The notes under the pieces: generated by a model | Told to the model about the DNA's origin: nothing | Seen by the model: the letters and a program-made list of their open reading frames with translations, nothing else | Database searches by the model: none | Assembly: GCA_943329845.2 (NCBI GenBank) | Contig: CALQFM020000005.1 | Coordinates: 1 to 64,000, forward strand | From: Candidatus Kuenenia stuttgartensis | GTDB taxonomy: Bacteria > Pseudomonadota > Alphaproteobacteria > SMXS01 | DNA length: 64,000 bases | Reading direction: 5' to 3' | Shown: positions 49,818-57,921 of the stretch, one piece after another | Layout: every line of letters begins with the position of its first letter | How positions within the stretch are numbered: the stretch's first letter is position 1 | Program-made: the position numbers and the translations under genes

Positions 49818-49915
49818 GCTTCTCCCCCGGCGGACGGTCCAGCATACAGGAAAACCGGTGCGGCCGCCGACGCCAATCGCTATCGTTCGGGGCAATCCTT
49901 GGGGAGGAAAATCAA

Positions 49916-50728
49916 ATGAGACCGCTGGCCATACACCAGATCACCGCCATGGAAGCGTCGCCGCCCGATCTGCTGACCATCGCCGGCCAGGTCGGCTGCC
50001 AGCACGCCTGCGTCTTCGTCCACCTGCCGACGCCGAACGTGCCGTTCCCGGCGGTGACCAAGGGCATGATCCTGGAGATGCGGGCGCGTATGGCCGCGAC
50101 CGGCGTCACCGTCTCCAACATCGAATATTTCCCGCTGACCGGGGACGTCGACCTGGACGCGTTTCTCTACGCGCTCGACCTGGGCGCCGAGATGGGCGCG
50201 CACCGGCTGGTCACCCACATCCACGACCATGACGACACCCGCGCCGCCGACAATCTGGCCCGGCTGTCGGCGCTCGCCGCCGAGCGCAGCCTGGGCGTCG
50301 GGCTGGAGTTCATGGGCCTGACGCCGGCCTGCGCGTCGATCACCCGCGCGGTGCGGTTCATCGATCTGGCCGGCAAGCCGGCCAACGCTGGCATCGCCAT
50401 CGACTGCCTGCACCTGATCCGCACCGGCGGCACGCCCGCCGACGTGGCCGCGGTGCCGGCCGAGTATTTCAGCTACGCCCAGCTCTGCGACGGGCCGGAC
50501 CTGTCGGTCCAGGCCGACTACCTGGCCGAGGCGATGAACCGCATGGTGCCGGGCGACGGCGTCTTCCCCATCGCCGCCATCCTCGATGCCATGCCGGCGG
50601 CGACCGCCGTCGACGTGGAAGTGCCGTCGATCACCGGCCAGCAGCAGGGCATTTCCGCGCTGGACCGCGCAAGGCGCGCGGTCGACGCGGGCCGGAAGCT
50701 GATGGATGCGGCGCGGCCGAAACGATAG
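49916..50728 (+). CDS. sugar phosphate isomerase/epimerase family protein
   Basis: This 270-residue xylose-isomerase-like TIM barrel has candidate metal ligands at the glutamate of LGVGLEFMGLTP, the aspartate-histidine of IDCLHLIRTGG and a late glutamate in DVEVPSITGQQ. No signal peptide is present. Substrate unknown. It stands alone after the divergent SRPBCC gene; a GGGGAGGAA ribosome site precedes the ATG. Confidence 0.88.
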   Translation: MRPLAIHQITAMEASPPDLLTIAGQVGCQHACVFVHLPTPNVPFPAVTKGMILEMRARMAATGVTVSNIEYFPLTGDVDLDAFLYALDLGAEMGAHRLVTHIHDHDDTRAADNLARLSALAAERSLGVGLEFMGLTPACASITRAVRFIDLAGKPANAGIAIDCLHLIRTGGTPADVAAVPAEYFSYAQLCDGPDLSVQADYLAEAMNRMVPGDGVFPIAAILDAMPAATAVDVEVPSITGQQQGISALDRARRAVDAGRKLMDAARPKR

Positions 50729-50749
50729 GCAGTCATCTCGTGGCCTTTA

Positions 50750-50773
50750 AGATATTCCAATTTGGGAATATCT
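50750..50773. promoter_or_regulatory. palindromic operator upstream of the XRE gene
   Basis: AGATATTCC and GGAATATCT form a perfect inverted repeat with a six-base spacer, 53 bases before the XRE gene ATG. Symmetric spacing suits a dimeric HTH repressor, so autoregulation by the downstream protein is likely. Confidence 0.6.
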
Positions 50774-50825
50774 TTGTCGGTGAGTTGGAACATCGAAGTA
50801 ACCGACGGAACACAGGATTGCTGCC

Positions 50826-51137
50826 ATGACCGGACATCGGCCTTTCTCGGACCTGAAAGAGGGCTGGGACGTTGATCGCCGCGCGCGCAACGAGACGCGT
50901 AAGGCCGAACTGGCGGCGGAATACGCGACGCTCGAAGAGCTGCGCGTCGCGCTGGGACTGAGCCAGGAAGAGCTGGCGCGCCGACTGGAGGTCCAGCAGC
51001 CCGCGGTTTCGCGGCTCACCAACCGCAGGGACATGCGGATCAGCACCCTCCGCGATCTTATCACGGCCATGGGCGGTGAGCTCCGCGTCACCGCCGTGTT
51101 TCCCGATCGAACGGTCGAATTGGCGAATTTCGACTGA
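50826..51137 (+). CDS. XRE-family (HigA-like) regulator without a toxin partner
   Basis: This 103-residue protein has a central HTH (LGLSQEELARRLEVQQPAVS) with the C-terminal pattern DLITAMGGELRVTAVFPD of RelE/HigB-partner antitoxins. Neither side carries a toxin: the upstream neighbour is an isomerase and the 97-base gap has no open frame of toxin size. It is therefore an orphan antitoxin-type regulator, probably self-repressing through the palindrome at 50750. Confidence 0.85.
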   Translation: MTGHRPFSDLKEGWDVDRRARNETRKAELAAEYATLEELRVALGLSQEELARRLEVQQPAVSRLTNRRDMRISTLRDLITAMGGELRVTAVFPDRTVELANFD

Positions 51138-51219
51138 TCCGTTGCCGGGACTCCAGACACAAATAAGACCGGCGCGTCGCCCGAAAGCGTCCGCGCCGGT
51201 CCCGTCAGTTCAGGCGCCG

Positions 51220-51591
51220 TCAGCGGCCGATATAGATGCCGAAGCCGGGCTGCGAATAGCCGACGCCGTAACCGTAGCCGCCATAATAGGGCGCGGGCGG
51301 GCCGTAGGCATACGGGCTGTCGTAATAGCCGCTGTAATACGGCCGGTAGCGGTCGTTGTGATGCCGGTAGTACCGGCCATGGTCCTGATACCTGCGGTGA
51401 CCGCGATCGTAGTGCTGGCCGCGGTCACCGTTGCGATAGCCGCCGCCGTAATCGTCGTCGTAATCTCTGCCGCCGTCGTGATAGCCGCCACCGCGGTTGC
51501 CGCCGTCATGGTAGTCGCGGGCCGAGGCCTGGCCGGCGATGCCGAAGGCCAGTGCGGCCGACGCCACCAGTGTCAGAATGGTTTTACGCAT
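51220..51591 (-). CDS. secreted Gly/Tyr/Arg/His-rich protein
   Basis: This 123-residue protein has a clear signal peptide (KTILTLVASAALAFGIAGQASA, cleaved after about residue 24) and a mature part built of Gly, Tyr, Arg, Asp and His in short irregular repeats such as YHDGG and YGGG. It resembles intrinsically disordered envelope proteins. The function is unknown. The start MRKTIL at 51591 is chosen. Confidence 0.75.
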   Translation of the reverse strand: MRKTILTLVASAALAFGIAGQASARDYHDGGNRGGGYHDGGRDYDDDYGGGYRNGDRGQHYDRGHRRYQDHGRYYRHHNDRYRPYYSGYYDSPYAYGPPAPYYGGYGYGVGYSQPGFGIYIGR

Positions 51592-51810
51592 GTCGTGCTC
51601 CTGTCGGAGGTTCATTACCGGGCGTGGCAATGGTCATGGCGGGCACACTACCCATGGTCACGTGAATGCAGCGTGAATGTTACTGGAAGTTGTATCCGGG
51701 GTTCCTGGCGGGTGCGGGCGGCCGTGCCCGGCTTGTCTTGCGTTGGCCATTGCGTTCCCCATTCGTACCGCTAGTATAACGACCGTATTGTTCACGCCTT
51801 CCGGGGGCGC

Positions 51811-53325
51811 ATGACCGCGCATATCAGCAACGTCGCATTCTTCGGCATCGAGGCGAGGCTGGTCGACGTGCAGGTGCGGATGATGAGCGGTCTGCCCGCC
51901 TTCGCCGTCGTCGGCCTGCCCGACAAGATGGTGGCCGAATCCCGCGAGCGGGTGCGCGGCGCGCTCAGCGCCATTGGCCTGTCGCTGCCACCCAAGCACA
52001 TCACCGTCAACCTGGCGCCCGCCGACCTGCCCAAGGAAGGCGGCCATTTCGACCTGCCGATCGCGCTCGCCATGCTGGGCGCCATGGGCGTGCTGCCGTC
52101 CGACGTGGCCGACCGCTATTGCGTGATGGGCGAGCTGGGGCTCGACGGCTCGATCTCGCCGGTGTCCGGCGTGCTGCCCGCGGCGCTGCGGGCGGGCGAC
52201 GAGGGCCTGGGCCTGATCTGCCCGGCGGCGTGCGGGCCGGAAGCGGCCTGGGTCGGCACCGTCGACGTGGTGGCCGCGCCCGACCTGATCTCGCTGGTCA
52301 ACCACCTGAAGGGCACCCAGACGCTGGCGCCGCCCGAGCCGAAGCTTGCCGAGGCGCCTGTTTCCGTGCCCGACCTGCGCGACATCAAGGGGCAGGAGGC
52401 GGCCAAGCGCGCGCTCGAGGTGGCGGCGGCTGGCGGCCACAATCTGCTGATGGCCGGGCCGCCCGGGTCCGGCAAATCCATGCTGGCGGCGCGCCTGCCC
52501 GGCCTGCTGCCGCCGCTGTCGCCGGCCGAGGCGCTCGAGGTGTCGATGATCGCCTCCATCGCCGGCCAGCTCGACGGCGGCCGCATCTCGCGGGTCCGGC
52601 CGTTCCGCGCGCCGCACCATTCGGCCTCCATGCCGGCGTTGGTCGGCGGCGGCATCCGGGCGAAACCCGGCGAGATCTCGCTCGCCCATAACGGCGTGCT
52701 GTTCCTCGACGAGCTGCCGGAGTTCCCGCGCCAAGTGCTGGATTCGCTCAGGCAGCCCATGGAAACCGGCCGCATCATGGTCGCCCGCGCCAATGCCCAT
52801 GTGGAATATCCGGCGCGGGTCCAGCTCGTCGCCGCCATGAACCCGTGCAAGTGCGGCTATCTGGGCGATGCCCAGCTCGCCTGCAACCGCGCCCCGAAAT
52901 GCGCCGTCGACTATCAGGGCCGCATCTCCGGCCCGCTCTACGACCGCATCGACCTGCAGATCGAGGTGCCGGCGGTTGCCGCCGCCGACCTGTCGCTGCC
53001 GCCGCCCGCCGAAGGCTCGGCCGAGGTCGCGCGCCGGGTCGCCGCCGCCCGCGCCATCCAGACCGAACGCTACGAGGCGCTGGGCGCCAACGTGCGCACC
53101 AACGCCCAGGCCGACGGCGAAATCCTCGAAGCCGCCGCCGGCCCTGACGAACCCGGCCGCGCCCTGCTCACCCAGGCCGCCGACAAGCTGCGGCTGTCGG
53201 CCCGCGGCTATCACCGGGTCCTGAGGGTGGCGCGGACGCTGGCCGATCTGGCGGGCGTTGAAACAGTAGGTCGGGTGCACATCGCTGAGGCGCTGTCCTA
53301 TCGGCGCTTCACGGTGCAGCGGTGA
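51811..53325 (+). CDS. comM: ComM/YifB family Mg-chelatase-like AAA+ ATPase
   Basis: This 504-residue protein has an N-terminal Lon-like domain (AFFGIEARLVDVQVRM), a central AAA+ ATPase with Walker A LMAGPPGSGKSMLAARL near residue 215 and Walker B GVLFLDELPEF, a zinc-like signature MNPCKCGYLGD and a C-terminal domain with LRLSARGYHRVLRVARTLA. ComM helps branch migration in natural transformation. It is a full-length single gene. DUF2252 follows after a repeat-rich stretch. Confidence 0.93.
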   Translation: MTAHISNVAFFGIEARLVDVQVRMMSGLPAFAVVGLPDKMVAESRERVRGALSAIGLSLPPKHITVNLAPADLPKEGGHFDLPIALAMLGAMGVLPSDVADRYCVMGELGLDGSISPVSGVLPAALRAGDEGLGLICPAACGPEAAWVGTVDVVAAPDLISLVNHLKGTQTLAPPEPKLAEAPVSVPDLRDIKGQEAAKRALEVAAAGGHNLLMAGPPGSGKSMLAARLPGLLPPLSPAEALEVSMIASIAGQLDGGRISRVRPFRAPHHSASMPALVGGGIRAKPGEISLAHNGVLFLDELPEFPRQVLDSLRQPMETGRIMVARANAHVEYPARVQLVAAMNPCKCGYLGDAQLACNRAPKCAVDYQGRISGPLYDRIDLQIEVPAVAAADLSLPPPAEGSAEVARRVAAARAIQTERYEALGANVRTNAQADGEILEAAAGPDEPGRALLTQAADKLRLSARGYHRVLRVARTLADLAGVETVGRVHIAEALSYRRFTVQR

Positions 53326-53331
53326 AGGGGA

Positions 53332-53590
53332 AATTTAAGTGCAGTGTCACCGGAACCCCACTATTCGCTCGATCCTTCGCGTTCTGATCAAGGCGGCATG
53401 TGCCGCAGTGCTCTTCGATGCTGTCTATTCACTGTTTATGGGTGAATTTGTAATACATTTCTCACCAATTATTTTCCCAATTTCGTTGGGTGCGTGCAGT
53501 TTCGAAGAATGGTACCTGAGACGAAAGGGGCGCGAAAAATAGCGGGGTATTTAGATTCCGGATTCCGGTGACAGTCCTGGAGTGCACCCC
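53332..53590. repeat. REP-like inverted arms flanking a small low-GC segment
   Basis: The left arm at 53332-53354 (AATTTAAGTGCAGTGTCACC...) and the right arm at 53564-53590 (TCCGGTGACAGTCC...GTGCACC) are inverted imperfect copies of a motif also found as a pair at 60075-60163. The enclosed 210 bases are AT-richer than the surroundings and hold one small open frame. It may be a small non-autonomous element. Confidence 0.6.
53339..53542 (+). CDS. putative small membrane protein
   Basis: This 67-codon frame encodes two hydrophobic stretches (AACAAVLFDAVYSLFMGEF, then IHFSPIIFPISLGACSF) and a basic tail. The GTG start lies inside the left repeat arm, so the gene may not be genuine, and no ribosome site is obvious. 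I recognise no family. Confidence 0.35.
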   Translation: MQCHRNPTIRSILRVLIKAACAAVLFDAVYSLFMGEFVIHFSPIIFPISLGACSFEEWYLRRKGREK

Positions 53591-53636
53591 TTGAGTGAGA
53601 CAGATTAATTGAGTGACATGGCTCTTAGGAGGGTCC

Positions 53637-54452
53637 ATGTCGGATCGAGTGAACCGGGTATTTACGACAGATTTCGACGAGGCGGCGGTGATGCCCTGGC
53701 CACTGGACCTGGTGCGTCTGGTCGCCAGCGCCCGGGTCATGCCCGGCAGGGCGATCGGCGGCAAGGAGGCGGCCGAGGCGGTCATCGAGGGCTACCGGCG
53801 CGGCCTGTCGGCGCCGCGCCCGACCCTGCTCGACGAGCAGGAGACCTGGATGCGCCGCTTCGTCGCCTGCACCGACGACGACCGCCGCGAATTCTGGCAG
53901 GAGATCGCCGGACTGCCGGACATCCAGCCGCCGCCGCGCGCGGTCGACGGGTTGAAGCGCAACGTGCCCGACGGCGCGGTGATCGAGCGCTTCGCCAAGC
54001 GCACCAAGGGCGCCGGCGGACTCGGCCGGCCGCGCTACGTGGCGGTGGCGCGGTGGCGCGGCGGCCATGTGGTGCGCGAGGCCAAGGCGGCGGTGCCGTC
54101 CACCTGGGAATGGCAGCACGGCATGGCGCCCGGCAACCACTTCCTCGCCGCCGCGACCGGCAAGCACCGCTCGCCCGACCCGTTCCTCACCGTGCATGAC
54201 GGCTTCATCTTCCGCCGGCTCGCCGCCGATTCGCGCAAGGTCGAGCTCAAGAACCTGACCAGCCCGGGCCTGACCGCCGACCTGGTCCGCGCCATGGGCT
54301 TCGACCTGGGCTCGATCCACGCCGCCACGGACGGCGCGGCGGACCGGATCGTCGCCGATCTTGCGCACCGTCCCGGCGACTGGCTGCGCGACGCGTCGCG
54401 TGCGGCGGCGAAGGCAGTCGAGGGCGACTGGGAGGAATGGAAGCGGCGCTAG
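53637..54452 (+). CDS. DUF2252-like protein, N-terminally truncated
   Basis: This 271-residue protein starts MSDRVNRVFTTDFDEAAVMP, which matches the interior of DUF2252 proteins (NDFDEx...WDLxRLxxS), then GLGRPRYVAVARWRGG, then VREAKAAVPSTWEW. The roughly 80 residues that normally precede FDEA, with the phosphate-binding CGDxHxxNFG segment, are missing. A good ribosome site (AGGAGGG) precedes the ATG, so a shortened protein could still be made. The REP-like arm 47 bases upstream suggests an insertion or deletion removed the front of the gene. Confidence 0.65.
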   Translation: MSDRVNRVFTTDFDEAAVMPWPLDLVRLVASARVMPGRAIGGKEAAEAVIEGYRRGLSAPRPTLLDEQETWMRRFVACTDDDRREFWQEIAGLPDIQPPPRAVDGLKRNVPDGAVIERFAKRTKGAGGLGRPRYVAVARWRGGHVVREAKAAVPSTWEWQHGMAPGNHFLAAATGKHRSPDPFLTVHDGFIFRRLAADSRKVELKNLTSPGLTADLVRAMGFDLGSIHAATDGAADRIVADLAHRPGDWLRDASRAAAKAVEGDWEEWKRR

Positions 54453-54511
54453 GCAACTTCGTGCCGAAATGCTCTGGACTCCCGGAAAACTTCTGTGTCA
54501 GCCTCCGCACC

Positions 54512-54988
54512 ATGAACGATGACAAGCTGCAGCAGTTAATCGATCGCCAGGCGATCACCGATGGCCTCCACTGGTACACCAGGTGGGTCGATCTCAACCG
54601 CGTCGACATGCAGGTCCAGATCTTCGCCGACGACGGCCGCATCAGCTTCGGCGGCGACAACTGGACCGTGGGCCGCGCCAACATCCAGGCGCTGATCGAC
54701 CCGCTGGTCCAGCTCTATGCCGCCACCCATCACTACATCACCAATGTGGAGATCACCTTCGAAGGCGCCGACGAGGCGCGTTCCCAGTGCTATCTCCACG
54801 CCTGGCACCGGCCCGTGGCCGGCGGCGACAACTTCGTCCTCTACGCCCAGTACCACGACCGCTGGGTGCGGACCGCCGAGGGCTGGCGGATCAAGGAACG
54901 GCGCCTCAAGACCGCGGCCACCGAGGGCCGTCCTGGCGGCGAAGCCGGCATGGACCTGATCGGCCGGGCCCCCAGCCGACCGGCATAG
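54512..54988 (+). CDS. SnoaL-like/NTF2 fold protein
   Basis: This 158-residue protein has a nuclear transport factor 2-like fold: LQQLIDRQAITDGLHWYTRW, then QIFADDGRISFGGDNWTVGR, then ATHHYITNVEITFEG, ending with a WRIKERRLKTA strand. Members include small isomerases and dehydratases. Substrate unknown. The start MNDDKLQQ at 54512 is preferred over an upstream ATG at 54437 that would overlap the DUF2252 gene. Confidence 0.85.
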   Translation: MNDDKLQQLIDRQAITDGLHWYTRWVDLNRVDMQVQIFADDGRISFGGDNWTVGRANIQALIDPLVQLYAATHHYITNVEITFEGADEARSQCYLHAWHRPVAGGDNFVLYAQYHDRWVRTAEGWRIKERRLKTAATEGRPGGEAGMDLIGRAPSRPA

Positions 54989-55033
54989 CGCGGCGAGTCC
55001 CGGCTACGGTTTGTTTCCTGTCCGGCGAGAAAC

Positions 55034-55458
55034 TCATCGCGCCGCCTGCCAGATGATCAGCACTCCCAGCAGCAGGAAAAGCGGGCTGTAGAGCCGCGTG
55101 TCGTATCTGGCCCAGCGGGTCGTTCGAAGTGATTTGAAGAAGCCGACATAGACGTTCGGAATGAGCGCGCGGCATACAAACGCCGTGCCCACGACCATCA
55201 GCCCTGGGCGAACGAGTCGCTGCGGCAGCGGCAGTTCCAGGTGCCCGGCACACGCAAGCAGAAGCATCCCGAGGCAGATCAGGCACAATGCCACGCCGCC
55301 AGCTGCGGGGCGCCACCACGGCAGGCGATGCGCCATGACAGGCCTGCCATCTGGCTGCTGGGTAGCGACACGGAGAAGCCAAGCTGACCTCCGAAAGCCC
55401 AGTACGCGTGGAACCCGGCTGCGAACACGATGATCACCAGGGCGATGACGAGCGTCAT
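55034..55458 (-). pseudogene. DUF3995 membrane protein split by a frameshift
   Basis: The minus strand from ATG 55458 reads MTLVIALVIIVFAAGFHAYW, then AFGGQLGFSVSLP, the typical DUF3995 start. The frame then runs out at a TGA. The remainder in another frame reads VMAHRLPWWRPAAGGVALCL, then FFKSLRTTRWARYDTRLYSP, the typical family end. The frames join at about 55353-55368. A one-base indel there would restore a protein of about 140 residues with four membrane helices. It is either a broken gene or a sequencing error. Confidence 0.75.
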
Positions 55459-55560
55459 GCTTTCCGCCTCTGTTTGGGACGAAGCGACCTTCTGGGTGCC
55501 GCAACGGGATCATAAACCTCGCAAGCGGAGCTTCCGGCAGCGGCCGTCGCGGACATTGAC

Positions 55561-56097
55561 CTACCGCGCTGCCAGCAGTCGCCGCACCCGCGCCTTGGCC
55601 AGCGCGTTGACGGCAAACGACAGCGCCACCATCCGCGCATCCACCCACAGGCTGCCATAGCGGCAATAAGCGCGGTCAAGGCGCAGGGCTTCCCGCGCGG
55701 AACTGGTGCCCATCACCTGCGCCAGTCCGGTCAGGCCCGGCGTCACCCGCCAGCGGAAGTCGTGGCGGCTTCGGGTCCAGCCCAGCCGGATCACGTCGGC
55801 CTCGGTCAACGGGCGCGGGCCGACGGCGCTCAGTTCGCCGCGCAGGATGTTGATGAACTGGGGCAGCTCGTCCAGTCCGGTGGCGCGAATCACCCGGCCC
55901 ACGCGGGTAATCGCGCCGTCCCGCATCGACCGGAACTTCAGGATGGTGAAGGGCGCCCGGCCTCGGCCCAGCCGCTCCTGCCGGAACAGCACCGGGCCGC
56001 CGTCGTCGAGCAGGATGGCGAGGGAGACGAGCGCCATGGGCAGGGCGAAGAACGCCAGCCCGGCCAGCGCGCCCAGCACGTCGAACAGCCGCTTCAT
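55561..56097 (-). CDS. bacterial sugar transferase (undecaprenyl-phosphate glycosyl-1-phosphate transferase)
   Basis: This 178-residue enzyme transfers a sugar-1-phosphate to a polyprenyl phosphate at the membrane. It begins MKRLFDVLGALAGLAFFALP (one membrane helix) and has the catalytic signatures GPVLFRQERLGRGRAPFTIL, LKFRSMRDG, ATGLDELPQFINILRGELS and VGPRPL. It is a short WcaJ-C-like form without the N-terminal membrane domain. It diverges from the membrane protein-regulator-uppS operon and shares its promoter region and operator. Confidence 0.92.
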   Translation of the reverse strand: MKRLFDVLGALAGLAFFALPMALVSLAILLDDGGPVLFRQERLGRGRAPFTILKFRSMRDGAITRVGRVIRATGLDELPQFINILRGELSAVGPRPLTEADVIRLGWTRSRHDFRWRVTPGLTGLAQVMGTSSAREALRLDRAYCRYGSLWVDARMVALSFAVNALAKARVRRLLAAR

Positions 56098-56150
56098 GGA
56101 AGTCTCCTTCGGCGCGGATTCGCCGCTTGCCTGAATTTGTAATCCCATGT

Positions 56151-56167
56151 ACTTTGTGTTGTAAAGT
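56151..56167. promoter_or_regulatory. operator 1 of the uppS cluster (divergent promoter)
   Basis: ACTTTGTGTTGTAAAGT lies between the divergent sugar transferase and membrane-protein genes, 17 bases before the latter's start. Its complement, ACTTTACAACACAAAGT, nearly equals operator 2 (GCTTTACAATGCAAAGT), with 14 of 17 bases the same. It is an imperfect palindrome (CTTT...AAAG) of the size bound by a winged-helix dimer. Confidence 0.6.
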
Positions 56168-56183
56168 TACTTCCGGAGGGGAC

Positions 56184-56798
56184 ATGAGGGATCTGGAGAA
56201 GGCCTTGAGCGAGATCAGCGCGATCCGCGGCCAGATCGCCCGCGGCACCGAGTTCCAGGGCTATGGCCCGGCCACGCTCGCGGCAACCGGCGTGCTGGCG
56301 CTCGCTGCCGCCGTGGCGCAGTCGGCGTGGCTGCCCGATCCGGCCGCCGCCATGACCGCCTATCTGGCGCTGTGGGCGGCGACGGCGGCGTTGTCCGTCG
56401 GCGTCATCGCGCTGGAAACCGTCACCCGCACGAAGCGCGTTCATTCCAGCCTGGCGCAGGAGATGATCCTGTCGGCGGCCGAACATTTCCTGCCCGCCGC
56501 CGTGGCCGGCACGGCGCTCACCATCGTGCTGTGGCGGGTGGCTCCGCAGGCGCTCTGGCTGCTGCCGGCCCTGTGGCAGATCGTCTACAGCCTGGGCGTC
56601 TTCGCGTCGTGCCGCTTCCTGCCGCGCGCCATGTGGATCGCCGGCGCCTGGTACATGCTGACCGGGCTGGTCTGCCTGTGGCTGTCGCCCGGCGGCGGCG
56701 CCCTGTCGCCCTGGGCCATGGGGTTGCCCTACGGCGTCGGCCAGCTGCTGATCGCCGCCATCCTGCAGGCCAGCCTGAGGACTAGCCATGACCGATAG
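56184..56798 (+). CDS. six-helix membrane protein of unknown function
   Basis: This 204-residue inner-membrane protein has six hydrophobic segments after an amphipathic N-terminus (MRDLEKALSEISAIRGQIAR). Examples are ALAAAVAQSAWLPDPAAAM, LWAATAALSVGVIALETV, FLPAAVAGTALTIVLW and LLPALWQIVYSLGVFASC. I recognise no family name. A GGAGGGG ribosome site precedes the ATG. It overlaps the downstream regulator gene by 11 bases, so the two are expressed together; this pairing suggests the membrane protein may sense a signal for the regulator. Confidence 0.8.
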   Translation: MRDLEKALSEISAIRGQIARGTEFQGYGPATLAATGVLALAAAVAQSAWLPDPAAAMTAYLALWAATAALSVGVIALETVTRTKRVHSSLAQEMILSAAEHFLPAAVAGTALTIVLWRVAPQALWLLPALWQIVYSLGVFASCRFLPRAMWIAGAWYMLTGLVCLWLSPGGGALSPWAMGLPYGVGQLLIAAILQASLRTSHDR

Positions 56799-57156
56799 CG
56801 GACGCTTCGCCTATGAGGGCCTCGACCGGGTGATTCACGAGCGCGCCCGGCTGGGCGTGCTGACCTCGCTGATCGGCCACCGGAAAGGCCTGCTGTTCGG
56901 CGACCTGAAGCAGCTCTGCGGCCTCACCGACGGCAATCTCAGCCGCCATCTGCAGGTGCTGCAGGAGGCAGGGCTGGTCGAGATCGCCAAGGGCTTCGAG
57001 CACAACCGGCCGCAGACCATCTGCCGCATCACCGCGGCGGGCCGCGCCCGCTACCTGGACTACCTGGCCGTGCTCGAGCAGGTGGTGCGCGACGCCGCCG
57101 AAGCGGCCGACACCGACGAGGCCGAGGAGCCCGAAAGCGGCTTTGTCCCCATCTGA
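56788..57156 (+). CDS. winged-helix transcriptional regulator
   Basis: This 122-residue protein has a winged-helix domain: HERARLGVLTSLIGHRKGLL, then GDLKQLCGLTDGNLSRHLQV (recognition helix), then LQEAGLVEIAKGFEHN and RPQTICRITAAGRARYLDYL. It is MarR/ArsR-like with an acidic tail (EAADTDEAEEPESG). It probably binds the CTTT...AAAG operators at 56151 and 57176, controlling the membrane protein, itself and uppS. No metal-binding cysteine pair is visible, so it does not look like an ArsR metal sensor. Confidence 0.88.
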   Translation: MTDSGRFAYEGLDRVIHERARLGVLTSLIGHRKGLLFGDLKQLCGLTDGNLSRHLQVLQEAGLVEIAKGFEHNRPQTICRITAAGRARYLDYLAVLEQVVRDAAEAADTDEAEEPESGFVPI

Positions 57157-57175
57157 CCCCTTTTTTTGTCCCGGA

Positions 57176-57192
57176 GCTTTACAATGCAAAGT
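57176..57192. promoter_or_regulatory. operator 2 of the uppS cluster (over the uppS start)
   Basis: GCTTTACAATGCAAAGT overlaps the ATG of uppS (57184). It agrees with the complement of operator 1 at 14 of 17 bases. A protein bound here would block both transcription and ribosome access to uppS. A T-run (57161-57167) lies just upstream. Confidence 0.6.
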
Positions 57193-57921
57193 AGTCTGCA
57201 ACACCAAACCCGATCGTCCGGCGGCCCCCGTGTGGCGATCATCATGGACGGCAACGGCCGCTGGGCCACCAGGCGCGGCCTGCCGCGCACCGCCGGTCAC
57301 CGGGCCGGCGTCGCCGCGGTGCGCCGCGTTGTCGAGGCCGCCGCCGGGCAGGGCGTCGGCACGCTCACCCTGTTCGCCTTCTCCGGCGACAACTGGCGCC
57401 GGCCGGACGAGGAGGTCGACGGGCTGATGTGGCTGTTCCGCGTCTATGTGCGCTCGGCCGTCGCCCGCTTCGTCGAGCATGGCCTGCGGCTCAGCATCAT
57501 CGGCCGCCGCGACCGGCTGCCGGCCGCCCTGCGGCGCGAGATCCAGCGCGCCGAGGCTGCCACCGCCCATGGCGGCGGCCTGCATGTGCGCATCGCCGTC
57601 GACTACTCGGCCCGGCACGCCATCGCCGGCGCGGCGGCGCTGGTCGGCACCGGCTCGCCGCCCTCGGTGGAGCTGTTCGCCCTCACCCTGAGCACGGTCC
57701 CCGACGTGGACCTGCTGATCCGCACCGGCGGCGAGAAGCGCCTCTCCGATTTCCTGTTGTGGGAAAGCGCCTATGCCGAGCTGGTGTTCAGCGACGTCAT
57801 GTGGCCCGACTTTTCCACCGCCGACCTAGACACGGCGCTGGCCGATTTCCGCCGCCGCGAGCGCCGCTTCGGCGGCCTCGGCGCGGCGGCCGCGCCGCTC
57901 AGGCAGGAGGCCGCCCGATGA
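57184..57921 (+). CDS. undecaprenyl diphosphate synthase-like cis-prenyltransferase
   Basis: This 245-residue protein has all UppS active-site motifs: [19 protein letters not shown] with the essential aspartate, [19 protein letters not shown] and [18 protein letters not shown]. It lengthens trans,cis-polyprenyl diphosphate with isopentenyl units. The canonical alphaproteobacterial uppS normally sits with frr, cdsA and dxr; this copy is in a regulated operon with a radical SAM gene, so it is likely a second, specialised enzyme. Its start codon lies inside operator 2. Confidence 0.93.
   Translation: MQSSLQHQTRSSGGPRVAIIMDGNGRWATRRGLPRTAGHRAGVAAVRRVVEAAAGQGVGTLTLFAFSGDNWRRPDEEVDGLMWLFRVYVRSAVARFVEHGLRLSIIGRRDRLPAALRREIQRAEAATAHGGGLHVRIAVDYSARHAIAGAAALVGTGSPPSVELFALTLSTVPDVDLLIRTGGEKRLSDFLLWESAYAELVFSDVMWPDFSTADLDTALADFRRRERRFGGLGAAAAPLRQEAAR

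Noticed and set aside
51076-51774. Plus-strand frame rich in Ala/Val/Ile opposite the secreted Gly/Tyr protein
   Set aside because: The repetitive AVVIAAVI pattern is the complement of the Gly/Tyr/Asp codons; the minus-strand gene has a signal peptide and is preferred.
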